Assembly: GCF_041734735.1 (NCBI RefSeq)
Contig: NC_134880.1
Coordinates: forward strand, 29,861,951 to 29,925,950
Length of the DNA stretch: 64,000 nt
Reading direction: 5' to 3'
Source: Babylonia areolata
Lineage: Eukaryota; Mollusca; Gastropoda; Neogastropoda; Buccinidae
Shown one piece after another: positions 10,868 to 22,636 of this stretch. Under the pieces are notes generated by a model. That model had not been told where the DNA came from. It worked only from the letters and a program-made list of their open reading frames with translations, and did no database searches. Made by a program: the position numbers and the translations under genes. Every line of letters begins with the position of its first letter. The stretch's first letter is position 1.

Positions 10868-12605
10868 AGTGTCTTTGTGGAGGAGGATCCAGGAAACATG
10901 CCCGACCCACCAACCTACAGTTATGAGAAAGAGCTGGATAGCATTGAAATCAACGAAGACTGTGTTCGAAAGCTCCTAGCTACCCTGCACACCGGAAAAT
11001 CCCCTGGTCCAGATGGAATCAGCCCTCTGATTTTAGCAAGAGCCGCAGACATCCTAGCGAGTCCACTTGCCCACATCTTCAGACTATCGCTGGAGACGGG
11101 AGACATACCAGATGAGTGGCGTCAGGCCAAGGTTACCCCCATTTTCAAGAAAGGCAGCCGATCAGAAGCCAGCAACTACCGCCCCGTAAGCTTGACCTCA
11201 ATCATCTGCAAATGCATGGAAAAGATTGTCAGGCAAAGAGTGATAGACCATCTCCAGGAAAACAACCTCATCAGCAAACATCAGCATGGCTTTGTCACGG
11301 GAAGATCATGCACCACGCAGTTGCTAGAGGTACTGGACGAATGGACAAGCATCCTGGATGATGGAGGGAGTGTGGATGCAGTATACATGGACTTCCAGAA
11401 AGCTTTCGACACTGTCCCTCATCGCAGGCTTCTTCTGAAGGCAACTGCCCATGGTATTACAGGCAAGGTTCTGGGGTGGATAGACGCTTTCCTGAGGAAC
11501 AGGCGCCAACGAGTAGTCGTCAACGGCTCATACTCCAGGGAGGCAAACGTCTCAAGTGGCATTCCTCAGGGGAGCGTGCTTGGTCCCCTCCTCTTCGTCA
11601 TCTTCATCAACGACCTACCACAAGGCATCAGTTCATCCGTAAAAATGTTTGCGGATGACACAAAAGTGTACACAAGAAGTGACGAGGAGGGTGCCACAGA
11701 GCTCCTGCAAGATGACCTGGGCAAACTGGAAGACTGGTCACAAAAATGGCTGCTGAAGTTCCACCCACAAAAATGCAGTGTACTCAAGCTGGGTAACAGA
11801 AAGTCAGAGGCGAAGTACCACATGACGGGGATGGAAAGGATTGCACTGTTGTATTGACAGAAAACGAAACAGAAAAAGATCTTGGGGTCGTCATTGACAA
11901 CAAGCTCAAATTTAAGCAGCATATCGCTCAGTGCACATCCAAAGCAAACCGAACACTAGGAGTGATACGGAGATCCTTCGACCACCTGACAGAGGAGACA
12001 TTTGTCATGCTTTTCAAAAGCATGGTGCGACCAATCCTGGAGTATGGACATGCAGTCTGGCAGCCTTACCAGAAAACCCTCAGCGCCGAACTGGAAGATG
12101 TTCAGAGAAGGGCAACACGATTGCTGGCGTCAATGAAGGACAAACCGTACCCAGAAAGACTGAGGGCCCTTCATCTACCATCACTGGAACACAGGCGTCT
12201 CAGAGGGGACATGATTGAGGTCTACAAATACCTGCACGCCTTCTACAATGTAGACAATCCCAAATTCGAGCTTGCCGACAATAGCAGAAGAGACCTCCGA
12301 GGCAACCCCTTCAAGCTGACGAAATCCAGATTTCGCCTGGATATCAGAGGCAACTTCTTCTCATACAGGGTAGTTGCCGGATGGAACAGCTTGCCAGACA
12401 GTGTTGTCACCGCCCCTTCCCTGAACTCCTTCAAGACAAGGCTAGACAAATATTGGGAGAACCATCCAGCTAGGTTCTCCCCTTCCTGTCTAGAGTAATG
12501 GACTCACAAACCAGTGACCAAACCACAAATGCGCAAAGTCGTAGGAACAACGAACAGGCAAATAAGCCTCAATCGTTGATCAAGTCAAGTCAAGTCAAGT
12601 CAAGT
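10868..12605 (+). mobile_element. CR1/jockey-like LINE, 5'-truncated, RT region
   Basis: The element enters inside ORF2 and carries the reverse transcriptase: GKSPGPDGISP, NYRPVSLTSIICK, HGFVTGRSCTTQLLEVL, YMDFQKAFDTVPH, GIPQGSVLGPLLFVIFIND and the catalytic MFADDTKVY box. The C-terminal region follows with KDLGVVIDNKLKFKQHI, VQRRATRLL and WNSLPDSVV and stops at 12498. A net one-base shift near 11830, in a short G run, separates the two frames; otherwise the ORF is intact, so the copy is fairly young. It ends in a (CAAGT)n tail at 12580-12605. The endonuclease and ORF1 are missing. No clear target duplication was found. Inert copy expected. Confidence 0.9.
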
Positions 12606-12916
12606 TTCCATCAAAATACTTAAGAGGTTTATTTGTCTCAATGAGCTGTAGCTTTCTATTACTCTCGATATCTATTATCCATTCAGTTCTTTTGAGATCG
12701 ACAACCAAAGCCCTTCCAACAGCTACCAACCCATATATATGTGTTTGCTTTTTTCTCTTTGTTGTTTTGTTGTCATCATCTTGATAACCATAATTTGTGT
12801 CTTGTCATTCACAATTTCGTGACAATAATGTTTGTTTGTTATTGTTTTTCGATAATACAACGCACTGCATTATAGTTTCAACAATTCCTGTCTGTGGATG
12901 CCACCATAACTCCCAT

Positions 12917-13056
12917 TTGTGCTTTTGTCTTCTCAAAACTGGATTATTGTATTTCTTTGATTGCTGGTTTTCCACAGTAGGTATACGTTGTTCATAAACT
13001 CTAGAAAGTCCTAAACTCAGCTGCCCGTCTTATATCGAAGTGCCTTAAGAGTGACC
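12917..13056 (+). mobile_element. L2/CR1-like LINE fragment
   Basis: A short decayed piece of reverse transcriptase C-terminal region, visible as FSKLDYC followed by NSAARL, the usual order in L2-type elements, with stop codons between. Followed by a GT-rich low-complexity stretch to about 13400. Confidence 0.45.
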
Positions 13057-13604
13057 GAAGAGTTGGGGGTAGGGGGGTGGGGGGATGAGGGGGAGGGAGA
13101 GTGGGACTGATTTTTGGATGCTGTTGTTGGGTTGTGCATCGTTTGGGCGTTGGGATGAAAGCGACTGGTTTTGGATTTTCGGACTGGTTTTTTGTGCGTT
13201 GTGGTCCTGCTTTGAGTGTTGTGATGTGATATTGCATCATTTGGGTATGGTGATGTTTGGTATTTTGGGTGGTTTTATTGTGTTACGTTTTGTGTGTCCG
13301 TGTATAGATTGCTGTTTGTGTTTGGTTTGATGTCTGTGCGGAGTAATATATAGTAGTAGTAGTAGTTGTGTTTTAGTCGAAAAATTATACGTTACTTAGA
13401 TTTGGAAGCGAAATATTTGGTTTTGATTCGATCGAAATAATTAATCTTGTCACAACAAGCGCGGTTTCATGAAGACATCTTTTGCTCCCAGATGTAAATA
13501 TCAGATGTGTACCAACTTGCCTTTAGAGAGAAAAAAAAGTGAATCACAAATCACTCCTATATTCTTTCAGTGGAAAGCCATGAACCACTGCACACATTAG
13601 TCAC

Positions 13605-13683
13605 TTAACTCTCTCCGTGCGAGCGTCAAAAGACGTGACTATGGGTGACGATGATGTTAATTCCTATGCATGCTAAGGGTTAA
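13605..13683. repeat. Short TTAA-bounded segment
   Basis: Begins TTAACTCTCTCCGTGCG and ends GCATGCTAAGGGTTAA. TTAA at both ends and a CCCTTA-like inner end resemble tiny piggyBac-type MITE remnants, but the inner repeats match poorly. Confidence 0.2.
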
Positions 13684-14009
13684 ATGATACAGGTGGAACG
13701 TTCCCATATAGGTGGATGGAGACAAAGAACACCGCATAAACTTGAAGTAGCACCAACAGGCCAGGTAATTACGCAAGTTGGTCGTCCTTGTGTTCTTTTA
13801 TGCTCATTGCAGATCCTCTTTGTTTTCGTTTATCATACAATGTGAAATTATGGACATTTTGTTGATCCCAACGCAACCAGAATATCAACTGTGGACAGAT
13901 GCTGTCAATCGTAACTCGGAGGACTGTAAGAGGTGACACAGACATTATCTAAATTGAGAAGAGATTTTTATGCTTTGGCAAGTGATATTAAGTGTTGAAG
14001 TATGGAGTG

Positions 14010-14383
14010 ACGGGCGCCATAGCCGAATGGTTAAAGCGTTGGACTTTCGATCTGAGGGTCTCAGGTTCGAATCACGGTGACGGCGCCTGGTGGGTAAAGG
14101 GTGGAGATTTCTACGATCTCCCAGGTCAACATATGTGCAGACCTGCCAGTGCCTGAACCCCCTTCGTGTGTATGCGCAAGCATAAGATCAAATACGCACG
14201 TTAAAGATCCTGTAATCCATGTCAGCGTTCGGTGGGTTATGGAAACAAGAACGTACCCAGCATGTATACCCCCGAAAACGGAGTATGGCTGCCTACATGG
14301 CGGGGTAAAAACGGTCATACACGTAAAAAGCCCACTCGCGTATATACGAATGAACGTGGGAGTTGAAGCCCACGAACGCAGAA
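14010..14383 (+). mobile_element. Full-length tRNA-derived SINE with perfect TSD
   Basis: The head at 14013-14087 folds like a tRNA: GGCGCC at both ends, an A box (TAGCCGAATGG) and a B box (GGTTCGAATC). The body of about 300 bp contains the mollusc-type core around CACGTTAAAGATCCTGTAAT and GTTCGGTGGGTTATGG and ends in GAA-type sequence. The whole unit is flanked by the perfect 13-bp duplication GAAGTATGGAGTG at 13997-14009 and 14384-14396. SINEs of this build are transcribed by RNA polymerase III from the internal A/B boxes and moved by a partner LINE. It is not a functional tRNA gene. Confidence 0.9.
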
Positions 14384-14548
14384 GAAGTATGGAGTGCCGC
14401 TGGGTTCAGTTTTAGGTCTAGATTGATTTACTACGTATACACAGCTTCTAACCACTGCCATTCGACAGTAAGGTCATTGTTAGCATTTCTTTGAAGATGA
14501 TTCCCAGCTCCACAACCATGCAGTTCCCTCAGACGTTCCCAGTAACGG

Positions 14549-14722
14549 CGCTTGGTGGGTACAAAGTCTCCGGAGATTTTTCCGATCTCTGAGGTCAACA
14601 GATGTGCAGACCTGCTTGTGCCAGAACCCCCTTAGCATGCAGAAGATCAAATACGTACGTTAAAGACCCCGTAATCCATGTCAGTGTTCGGTGGGTTATG
14701 GAAAGAAGAACATATCCGGCAA
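14549..14722 (+). mobile_element. Headless fragment of the same SINE
   Basis: Starts at the tRNA 3' edge (TAACGGCGCTTGGTGGGTA) and covers the core, including TACGTTAAAGACCCCGTAAT and GTTCGGTGGGTTATGG, ending near AACATATCCGG. More diverged than the copy at 14010-14383, and lacks both promoter boxes and the 3' tail. Confidence 0.8.
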
Positions 14723-14775
14723 AAGATGAAGCAGCTCTCCTATCTGTCTTCCCGATAATATACTAAACAAAACTC

Positions 14776-14990
14776 AAGGCATTAATGCAGTCCGATTGGT
14801 GCTCCGTAAACCCAGGTGCAGTAGCGCAACATCACTGCTCAGGACACTTCACTTGCTTCCCGTGAAGGCCAGAATTTACTATAAGGTTGTCTGTCTCGGA
14901 TTTCAGCGTCTCTATCACAACAATATGCCACCGTATCTTTCAGATCTTCTCCATCAGCACATACTTCTAGGATGCTACGTTCTATTCAGT
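14776..14990 (+). mobile_element. L2/CR1-like LINE C-terminal fragment
   Basis: Open translation contains RLVLRKPRCSSATSLLRTL and LLPVKARIYYK, the standard C-terminal block of L2/Rex-type reverse transcriptases (usual form: HWLPVKxRIxYK). About 70 codons remain before the sequence decays. Confidence 0.7.
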
Positions 14991-15249
14991 TATCCTAGTC
15001 TTTGCGCTGTTGTTTACTGAATTGTATCATTGAACTGCCCCTTGAGCGTACTGAACTGATTCATATGTTAATTGGGTTATTGTTTTTGTTGTATACTACT
15101 GCAGAATTCCCTATATTGTTTCAGTATGTCACAAGAATGTAGGCCTTGGCTAAAAGGCGAAGGACTTAGGTCATCTAAATATCAACCTCGTAATTAATAG
15201 AATAATTGAAATACTGTCTATCTTAGAGAACACAGGAAAAATTTTCATT

Positions 15250-16060
15250 TATTTGGATTTTTTGATTCTCATTTGTCTTGCCATGCAACTAACTGCGATG
15301 CGTCACCTTCAGGATGCTATACCGTTTGGAAAAATCGATCGCAAAGTAGAAAAACCGGAATCATTTTGTACATTCACAAATCGGTTAGATTTAGAATTCA
15401 GTTCCTGGAACAGCAGTGTAGAAACGGTTTGGACAGAAATCCAGCTTAGAACCAATACTTGAGTGCTTTCTTTGTAGAAAACCCAACTGAACGTACTGAC
15501 TGGATGGACCGGTTTTGTTAAATGATGGAAGAAGCTTATGACGAACCCAATGATATAATATTGTTACGAGATTTCAATACTGATCTATTTAAAGTAAATA
15601 GATGAGCCACTGGGTTTTCCAACACACTGATTGATTATGTTTATAGTAAGAATTCTATAGACTAATGTTCTTGTTTTTGGTTGTAGTGACCATTTTCCAT
15701 TTTGTTTTACTTAGTGAAAAAGAGAGTTAAAATGTCCAAATTGAACAACAAAACTGTTGGTTTTAGATTTTTTCCCCATGGTTGACAGTGAAAACTTTCT
15801 CTTTGATCTTTTGAATTCATCGTTAGATGACGTTTATCAGTATGCGGATCATAATCAGGCCTTAGTAATATGGTATAACATTTTCATAGCATCTTTAATA
15901 AGCCTACCTCTCTCCAAATTAAAAGAGTCAAGCATGAGATAAAACCCTCTTGGATTACAAATGAAATACAAAATGAAATGTATCAAAAGATTATTTGTTG
16001 AAAAATGGCTCCCGGGAACACATGGATACATTTTAATATGCAGTAAAAATAAAGCCACTT
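15250..16060 (+). mobile_element. Old LINE remnant, endonuclease part
   Basis: Strongly decayed. Pieces in several frames match the order of an APE-type endonuclease and its downstream linker: VWTEIQLRT, an ILLRDFNTDL box (GDFN-type), LIDYVYS, and FLFDLLNSSLDDVYQY. Many stops and shifts; old. A (CAAA)/(ACAAC)-rich tract follows at about 16095-16205. Confidence 0.5.
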
Positions 16061-16234
16061 TAGTCTAGATTTATTTTCTAGGTGCCATATGTAAATTAAA
16101 AACAAACAAACAAAAAACAACAACACGACAACAAACAAACAAAACAAACAAAAAAACAACAACAACAACAAAAAAAACAAAACAAAACCACACACACAAA
16201 AAAAGGATTTTGATAGTACTTAGGTTTAACCAAT

Positions 16235-17800
16235 TCTATCTTCTTCAGTAGGGGTAACAAAACAATATCTGGATTTCGTTTCTTTTACCTGTATTACATA
16301 AACGGCATGAAGCAATCGTAAAACTTTTACCCTTGTATCTTAAACGATGGCAGGCAATATGCGACACACCAAATCTAAACTTAGATAATGTACTTATACC
16401 TGTTCATATCAACTGAAATGTAAGGTTCCACATTATTATAGTATTTAACATTTCATATTCTAAAACATATCACTGTTCTGGATATGATCGTGTCAATCCT
16501 GCCTTCTGCAATCGCTATTTGTTTGAAGCATTTAAGAGATGTTCTAACACTTTCGACGACCTGATTATTATCCAACACGTATGCAAAACAATGTATGCAC
16601 GCTAGCCACTTACCGTTTATCATCATCATCATCGTCTTAGCAATCTTAACAATATTTTATTCGCTTTACAAGGTGATATTATATCATTAAACATTATAAG
16701 TAATTTTTACTAGTAACTTACACACTTCGCATACCGATTCACATAAATTTGGTATATTCCAAGTTCACTATGGACAATAGTCACTAGATGTTGGATAATC
16801 AAATTTTGAAACCATTTCATAGCAATAAATACTTTTTGTCGACGTCACTATGATTTTCAAATGCCTTGTGTCCATAGTTCGGCTCCATACTGCAAGGGCA
16901 TTTATTGTTCCATACGTGACAAAAATTTATAAGGTCTTATCCCTTAAACAACAGATCGTAGTATTTACGGCTACCTTTATTTATTATTAATATTTTATTC
17001 TATTTTATTTTTTACTGAATAAAGTTCAGTCAAAAAGGTGGGGAACTACATTCTCATTTTTACTCTGTATGTTTAATTTCAACATGACAGTTTTGACCAC
17101 TTTCAATGAACATGCATAGAAAAGGAAACTAGTGGTTATGTTACACGTTTCTGTAAATTCAGCATAAGACACGAGGTACCATTTTCTTCATAAATATGAG
17201 AACAATGCAGATGCAGATGCCCTTTCGTATCCATTCCCTTTGATTTAGTTCAAGATTATTCAAAATGAACTTGTTATTATAAAACATTGGTTCGGCCTAC
17301 ACGACTGCTTCATTTTGTGGCCAAATCGCGGTTGCAAATATCTTTTAAGGCATTTAAGACATCTTTCCAAAATGCAATTATTTCTCAGGACAAATAAAAC
17401 TTGTCCATGTTAACGAATATTTTGAATTCCAGGGTGCACAAAGGTTTATTATTTCTTATCGAACTCAGCTTGAGAGCCTTAATAGAATTGTGCAGTTCAG
17501 TCCTAGTCCTCTGTTTTCTATCTGTCTCATATCTGTTTCCCATGCTATCCGCTCACCTTTTCCTTTCCACACAAAAGTGAAACACGCCTGTTGTAAGTTT
17601 TTAAAGGGGTTTAACGTATTCATAAGTTTTTTTTTTCAGCTTTGGTAACATTAAAGATTCCAAAATAGCAATTCTTCCCAAAGGTGTAAGTATTATGTTT
17701 CCATATTGTAATAACTTTTTTGTTTCCTCAATTTGTTTCCGGAGTTATTCGAATCTTCACATCCTTGCAGATCTCCTGTAAGCTATGTTTACACTATTTT
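16235..17800 (-). mobile_element. L1/Tx1-like LINE remnant, ORF2 C-terminal part
   Basis: Read on the minus strand, decayed frames show in the correct order FVWKGKGERIAWETDMRQI (cf. F-W-x-GK of L1-type elements), SIKALKLSSIRN, LNQREWIRKGI, and CRLCNTGKRNEIQILF, the last resembling the CxxC...EDExHFLF box at the end of such ORFs. No frame stays open beyond about 60 codons. Assignment to the L1/Tx1 group is by eye. Confidence 0.45.
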
Positions 17801-18269
17801 GTCTACATTTATTAAGATGCTTATAACTAATTGATTATTCGTTTACGATTATGCAATTTCTCCTTCAGGCAGGCCTCGCATTCGCAATCACTCTGTCTCT
17901 GTTTTCTGTCTTCCGTTTGCCTCTGCTTTGGTCTCAAGTCTGTCTGTCTCTGACTCTCTCTTACTCGTTGTCTGCCCCCCCCCCCCCCTTCTCTCTCTCC
18001 CTCCCTCCCCCACTCTCTCAGTCTCTCTTTCACATAAATCGTGAGACAAATGTGACAGTTCTGGTTCAGTCAAGAACAATCGCTAATGACAAAAGAAATG
18101 TTTTGAATAATAAAGGGGACGTTCTATGCCCTGTCACACATTGCAAGAAAGCGGGACAGGAAAACGACCACGCTTTCTTGCAATTCCACGCTATCTAGTC
18201 AAGTGAGAGAAAGCGTGGGGTAGCAGAAAGCATAGGCAATATGATCTCTGAAGTCGTGAATGAAAAAGT

Positions 18270-18275
18270 TTTATT
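18270..18275 (-). terminator. Polyadenylation signal AATAAA
   Basis: AATAAA on the minus strand (context CTCACAATAAAACT), about 140 bp after the stop codon of the tail exon. It is the first canonical signal downstream and fits a short 3' UTR. Confidence 0.6.
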
Positions 18276-18410
18276 GTGAGAAACAGAAAGTATTAACATG
18301 CAGGAATTGATGTCAAGGAAGAAAGAACACACAAAATACCAGAAAACACAAGGACTGTGGTAAACGTAACAATGAGAAACGTGATGCACCACATCAAATC
18401 TTTTAGTGGA

Positions 18411-18580
18411 TCAGTCACTGTCATCATCATCATCATCGTCGTCAAAAGTGGTAGTGATGATCATGGTGGACGGTTCAGTGAAAAAAGGTCTTGAAAATGA
18501 AGGTTGACTTGAAAATGTAGGTGGGCTTGAAAATGAAGGTCGTCTTGAAGATGAATGCCGTCTTGAAGAGATGTGTGATC
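18411..18580 (-). CDS. Last coding exon: Ser-rich, acidic cytoplasmic tail
   Basis: Follows the acceptor TTCTTTTTTTGTCAG, starts in phase 1 and so joins the transmembrane exon at 22008-22145 in frame. It encodes 55 residues: repeated SSRR/PSF-SS/PTFSSQPSF units, then an uncharged stretch and a terminal run of eight Asp followed by SD and TGA. The Ser/Arg repeats come from a 12-bp tandem repeat (TTCAAGACGACC-like). No ITAM, PDZ-binding end or kinase motif is evident. The acidic tip is encoded by a GAT/GAC microsatellite and is probably length-variable. Confidence 0.7.
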
Positions 18581-19379
18581 CTGACAAAAAAAGAAACATG
18601 CATTTAGCACAAGAAATATTTGCTATATTGTGATGTTTGTGTCAGTTGCATTTTGGTGTCATATCTGTTTAACTGATAACAAACTGAAGCAAAGTAGGTC
18701 TATCGATTTGCTCTGTGTTGGCTAAATTGTGTGGCTAACTCAGTAACAAGGCGCCTCAACCAAGACAGTGACTTGCTCAGCCAATCAACCAACTTGCCAG
18801 CCTCTGTTCCAGCCAAAAAGCTTTAATCATTTGAAAAAAAAAGGTTATTCCCCTGCATGCGTGATTTATGGGTCATTTTTTAACATTTGATATATACATA
18901 TATATTTTTTATTTATTTATTTATTTATTTTAATCTTCGAATCTTTACTTAATTCATTCGTCTCCATAATGTTTTCTTTGCTGTCAATTTTCGAGATCGA
19001 AGCAAGGGATCTGACTTGGCCTGGTCGTTGGGCCTCGCACTCCACCTTGCGATGCTGAACTTGGGAGTCCTCGGCCCAGTCTTCTGGTTTTCTGTTTTAC
19101 GACCGAAACAATGAGTCTCTTGAGATGGGCTGCTTTGGATGACTACCCTCTAGTCACAGCAGCGCACCGAGACTGCTCTTTGTGGTGACACGTCTCTCTC
19201 CATTCTCCCGTCCAATGCTGTCCCCTCTACTTCCCTCAGTGTGGCAGCTGCAATATCTAATGTCGTCCATTCGGTAGCGTAAACAATACACAGGTTTGTG
19301 AATTGCTCGGTTTACCAATAGTTATAATTATCATAATGTCTGCTCACACAAACTGACTTAAAACATGTAGACATTACAG

Positions 19380-20560
19380 GACTCGCCTTGGAAATGGAGA
19401 TATCTCAGTCTGTTACTCAAGGCTACAACACATGGACCAAGGTCAGTGGTTTATGACCACACGTTAAAAATTCCAAAGACAGCTGGAAAAAGATGAATGA
19501 TACTGGATCTGTCTCCCATCAACAAATTTCCCCTCTAGGTCAAATTCAAAGTGCACACACATGCACACGTTTGAGAGATCTTTCTGAAGGATTGTTTGAC
19601 CTCTACCTGAAGTATGCTAATTTTTCGATTCTCATTTTCCTGGCGTCTCAAATGCTGAGGTTCGGGTGCAGGCTCAAGTTCTCTCAGATCTCTGCCATCC
19701 TGCTTGGTCTTTCCTTACCCGCATCCTCTTCATTGTGGTGGTGAGAGAAGTAGCATTTTGAACAGGTCGGGGTCCATTCGTCTGTGAGGATACTAGGACG
19801 AAGGGTTTATTTTGGCACAATCGAAGGTTCTGTGCGAGATTCACGCCTCCAGTAACATGGATCAGTGCTCATAGCTGGGGTTCATCACTAACCACGAGAG
19901 GTGCAGTCTATCCCAAGGTCAGATGATGACTTCATCTGGATGAGATTCAATCCCCTGTCCACGACAGTCTCTCCAATGCAGAACAGCTTAGATCAGTCAG
20001 TGTAAAGTTGCTAGTACTCCTCATGCCCTCTAGAGTCCACTCCCTCTCTTCATAGTGAACTGAAACTCAGAAGATGCATCTTTGTGACACACAGATCTGT
20101 CTGGGTGAGTGGTTCATCGGGGCGACGTCTGCATGGCTACCCCCCTCCAACTTCCAACCCACCTATCACACACTTCGGGTGGAATTTTTTACAGGTGCGT
20201 CTAATGTGGGCTGGGGAGTTCACATGAACATACTCTCCATGCGGCAGAGACTTGGTCCTCAAAGAACTGTAAGTGGCACTTCAACGTTCTGGAACTTTGT
20301 TCAATCCACAGTGTTCTTCCCCATTTCTCAGAGAAGCCCTCCTTTAAAACGATTTGGTTGCTCACGGACAATATGACAGTAGCATGTCATGTGAAAACAG
20401 CAGGGTGGGGGACGCATTACGTGAACCTCTCTCTGTGATCTTAGGCCTCTGTAGTCCTTTTGTGCCACCACAGGGGCATTTCTCTCTCAGTTTGATACAC
20501 TGCAATTGCCAGTAAACTTTATATATGCTGATAGACAGGAAGTTAGGCTGACGTGCATAA
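19380..20560 (+). mobile_element. DIRS-like retroelement fossil
   Basis: Broken element in the orientation of the plus strand. Short stretches match the reverse transcriptase and RNase H region of DIRS-type (tyrosine-recombinase) retroelements, including a GASNVGWGVHM box and a TDNMTVA box. It has many breaks and looks old. A related copy lies inverted at about 43900-45500. Terminal repeats were not defined with confidence. Confidence 0.5.
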
Positions 20561-21369
20561 CATGACGTTCCCAGCAATGTACAGTTTGAGCTCATTGCCT
20601 TAGGGGTAGTGAAGTAGATATCGTGTGCTTTATATATATCATAAGTCATACAGTTACAGGATTTGGATTGGGAATTTCTCAAAAGTCATTCTTGTCACAA
20701 GTAGGCCTATCATTATAGGCAACTTGTGAAAGGGATGTGTTATGTTTCACTGTATATAAGCACATCCGAAAATAGAGTTCACTTTGTGTATCAGTGTCCT
20801 AGCCTGAGTTATGTTCGAGAAGAGCTTTCTTCCCCCATCATCTGCACCGTTTCTGTGGCATTACTCCCACGCCGCTCATTTCGAGTACCCCATACATGAC
20901 CACACCCGTTTTCGTTTGTCGCAATCCCAGCATCGGTAGTCCACAGGGAACCATCGATGTTAGGTTGCCAGGAAGTAACACACCAGATTAGACCCTGCAC
21001 CGCTGCTGAGTCACTTCGTTCAGTAGTTACTGTTCTGATTTAATGTACTTAGGGCACCACCTACTGAGCTCCCTACTAACGACAATAATGGCTTTGTCGC
21101 GGAGCGACCCCTCAGAGTGGAGACCGCCATCACGTCCCTCCAACAACAGTCCCAAATGAATCTGCCGACACTGAAGACTCACCCCAAGCACGGAAGTGAA
21201 GGGGTATCGAAACTGATGTCATCATGACAGCTGGGCATGAAAGGCCACATAATTTGGGACTTTTCTTTTTAGTGATGATGAAGAAGGGGGAGGATGACGA
21301 TAATGGCGACGATGCTGCTGTGAAGGTCCATATAGGTTTGGGACTATGTGTCAAGGCTTTACTCGCCGG
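20561..21369. other. Unassigned, repeat-like
   Basis: No gene recognised. The stretch around 20700-20810 (TATATAAGCACATCC, then CAGTGTCCTAGCC) has the feel of a promoter or terminal-repeat fragment but nothing pairs with it. A 63-codon minus-strand frame at 20809-21000 has no recognised domain. Confidence 0.4.
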
Positions 21370-21622
21370 TTCCTGTCATAAAGATATCCCGGCGTTAACC
21401 AGGCCCGAGAGAGACAAACACTTGCAGTGTTGGTCACGAAATTAGAGCAACACATCCAAAGACGCATCCATGAGGTGGATGGTAATCGACTGGTCTCAGT
21501 TTTCCCATCTAAACCCATAGCACACTCAACTCTGGGTAGGAGTCAGCCGTATGCTGAAAAAAAGCACCTCCGCTGGGAATCGAACCGCGTCCTCCCAGCC
21601 GTCTGTCCACGACGCTGACCAG
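21370..21622 (-). mobile_element. tRNA-derived SINE, second family
   Basis: On the minus strand the head has an A-box-like TGGTCAGCGTCGTGG and a B box GGTTCGATTCCC, followed by a body with GCATACGGCTGACTCC and AGTTGAGTGTGCTATGGG. It ends near AACGCCGGGATATC. The body differs from the SINE at 14010-14383. No target duplication was found. Confidence 0.6.
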
Positions 21623-21832
21623 TACAGAAGAGATTTCATTCCCTTTAAATGTTGTGGACAAACACCAGTATTCAGACTGATCTTTCTTATGACATCACAC
21701 AAGAGTTTGTTGTAAAGCAGTTTGCTTATATTCATATGAAGCTTTCACAATGCGTCCTTTTGTGGCCAATTCTTCATTGATTTTTTTTATTCCTCTGCCC
21801 TTGAACAAGGGCAGTGGTGCGCACATGCGTGT

Positions 21833-21885
<53 letters not shown>

Positions 21886-22007
21886 CTTGTTTAATGCATT
21901 TATACATAATCTTTTTATGCCTCAGCTCTAGTTTAAAAAAAAGAAAAAAAAGAAAAAACTTTCTCTCTCTCTCTTTTTAATCAACAGGAGTCATGCAAAA
22001 AACAAAC

Positions 22008-22145
22008 CTCTCCTCCTGTGTGAGTGCTTATTCTCTTCTCTCCTCTTCAGCACGTTGTACAGTATCGTGAAAAGACAGAGGAGCATTACACCTCCCAGGA
22101 TCAGTCCAAGAATGAGATTCTGATTTGTGGAACTGCTCTCTTTCT
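22008..22145 (-). CDS. Transmembrane exon
   Basis: Minus-strand exon of 138 bp (46 codons), phase 1 to phase 1, bounded by TTGTTCCCCAG and AGAG|GTTTGT. It encodes a short polar spacer (EKESSSTNQ), a single hydrophobic helix (LILGLILGGVMLLCLFTIL) and a basic stop-transfer sequence (KRREENKHSHRRR). The Gly-rich helix and following Arg/Lys cluster fix the orientation: N-terminus outside, C-terminus in the cytoplasm. It joins Ig4 upstream and the tail exon downstream in phase. Confidence 0.85.
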
Positions 22146-22324
22146 CTGGGGAACAATTTTCATTTTTGTTAACTGATAGATTGATTGGTTCGTTATTTCT
22201 TTGTGTATTCATTCAATCAATGATTCCATAAATTACCTTTTTGTTCTTGTATATCACTTTATGGGCAGTGTCGTCAGTATTGAAATTATACACCTTGTTC
22301 TTTTTTACATGTCTGATATCTGGA

Positions 22325-22329
<5 letters not shown>

Positions 22330-22380
<51 letters not shown>

Positions 22381-22395
22381 TGCGCGCGCGCGCAT
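22330..22395. repeat. (GT)n-(CG)n microsatellite
   Basis: About 48 bases of TG followed by ACGTGCGCGCGCGCGC, within the intron between the Ig4 and TM exons. A second CG-rich run with a GA and poly-G tract lies at about 22515-22600. Confidence 0.9.
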
Positions 22396-22636
22396 CAGCA
22401 TTAAGGTCCCTCTCCCAACCACCTTGTCACCTCCACAGGCAAACAGAGAAAAAAATTGACAATACTTTGTAATAGTAAATCAGTAGCATTATACAAAATT
22501 AATGTATGGATCGCGCACACGCGCGTGCATGCAAGAGAGAGAGAGAGGGGGGGGGGGACTACAGTAAATGGGGAGGGGGGAGTGGAGGGGAAGAGGTAGG
22601 AGGAGGTCTTGGGAGAGGTGAGGAAGAACCACTTAC

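Noticed and set aside
14013-14087. Functional tRNA gene
   Set aside because: It is continuous with a SINE body and lies within one target-site duplication.
20700-20815. Solo long terminal repeat
   Set aside because: Promoter-like and end-like sequences are suggestive, but no matching second copy or target duplication was found.
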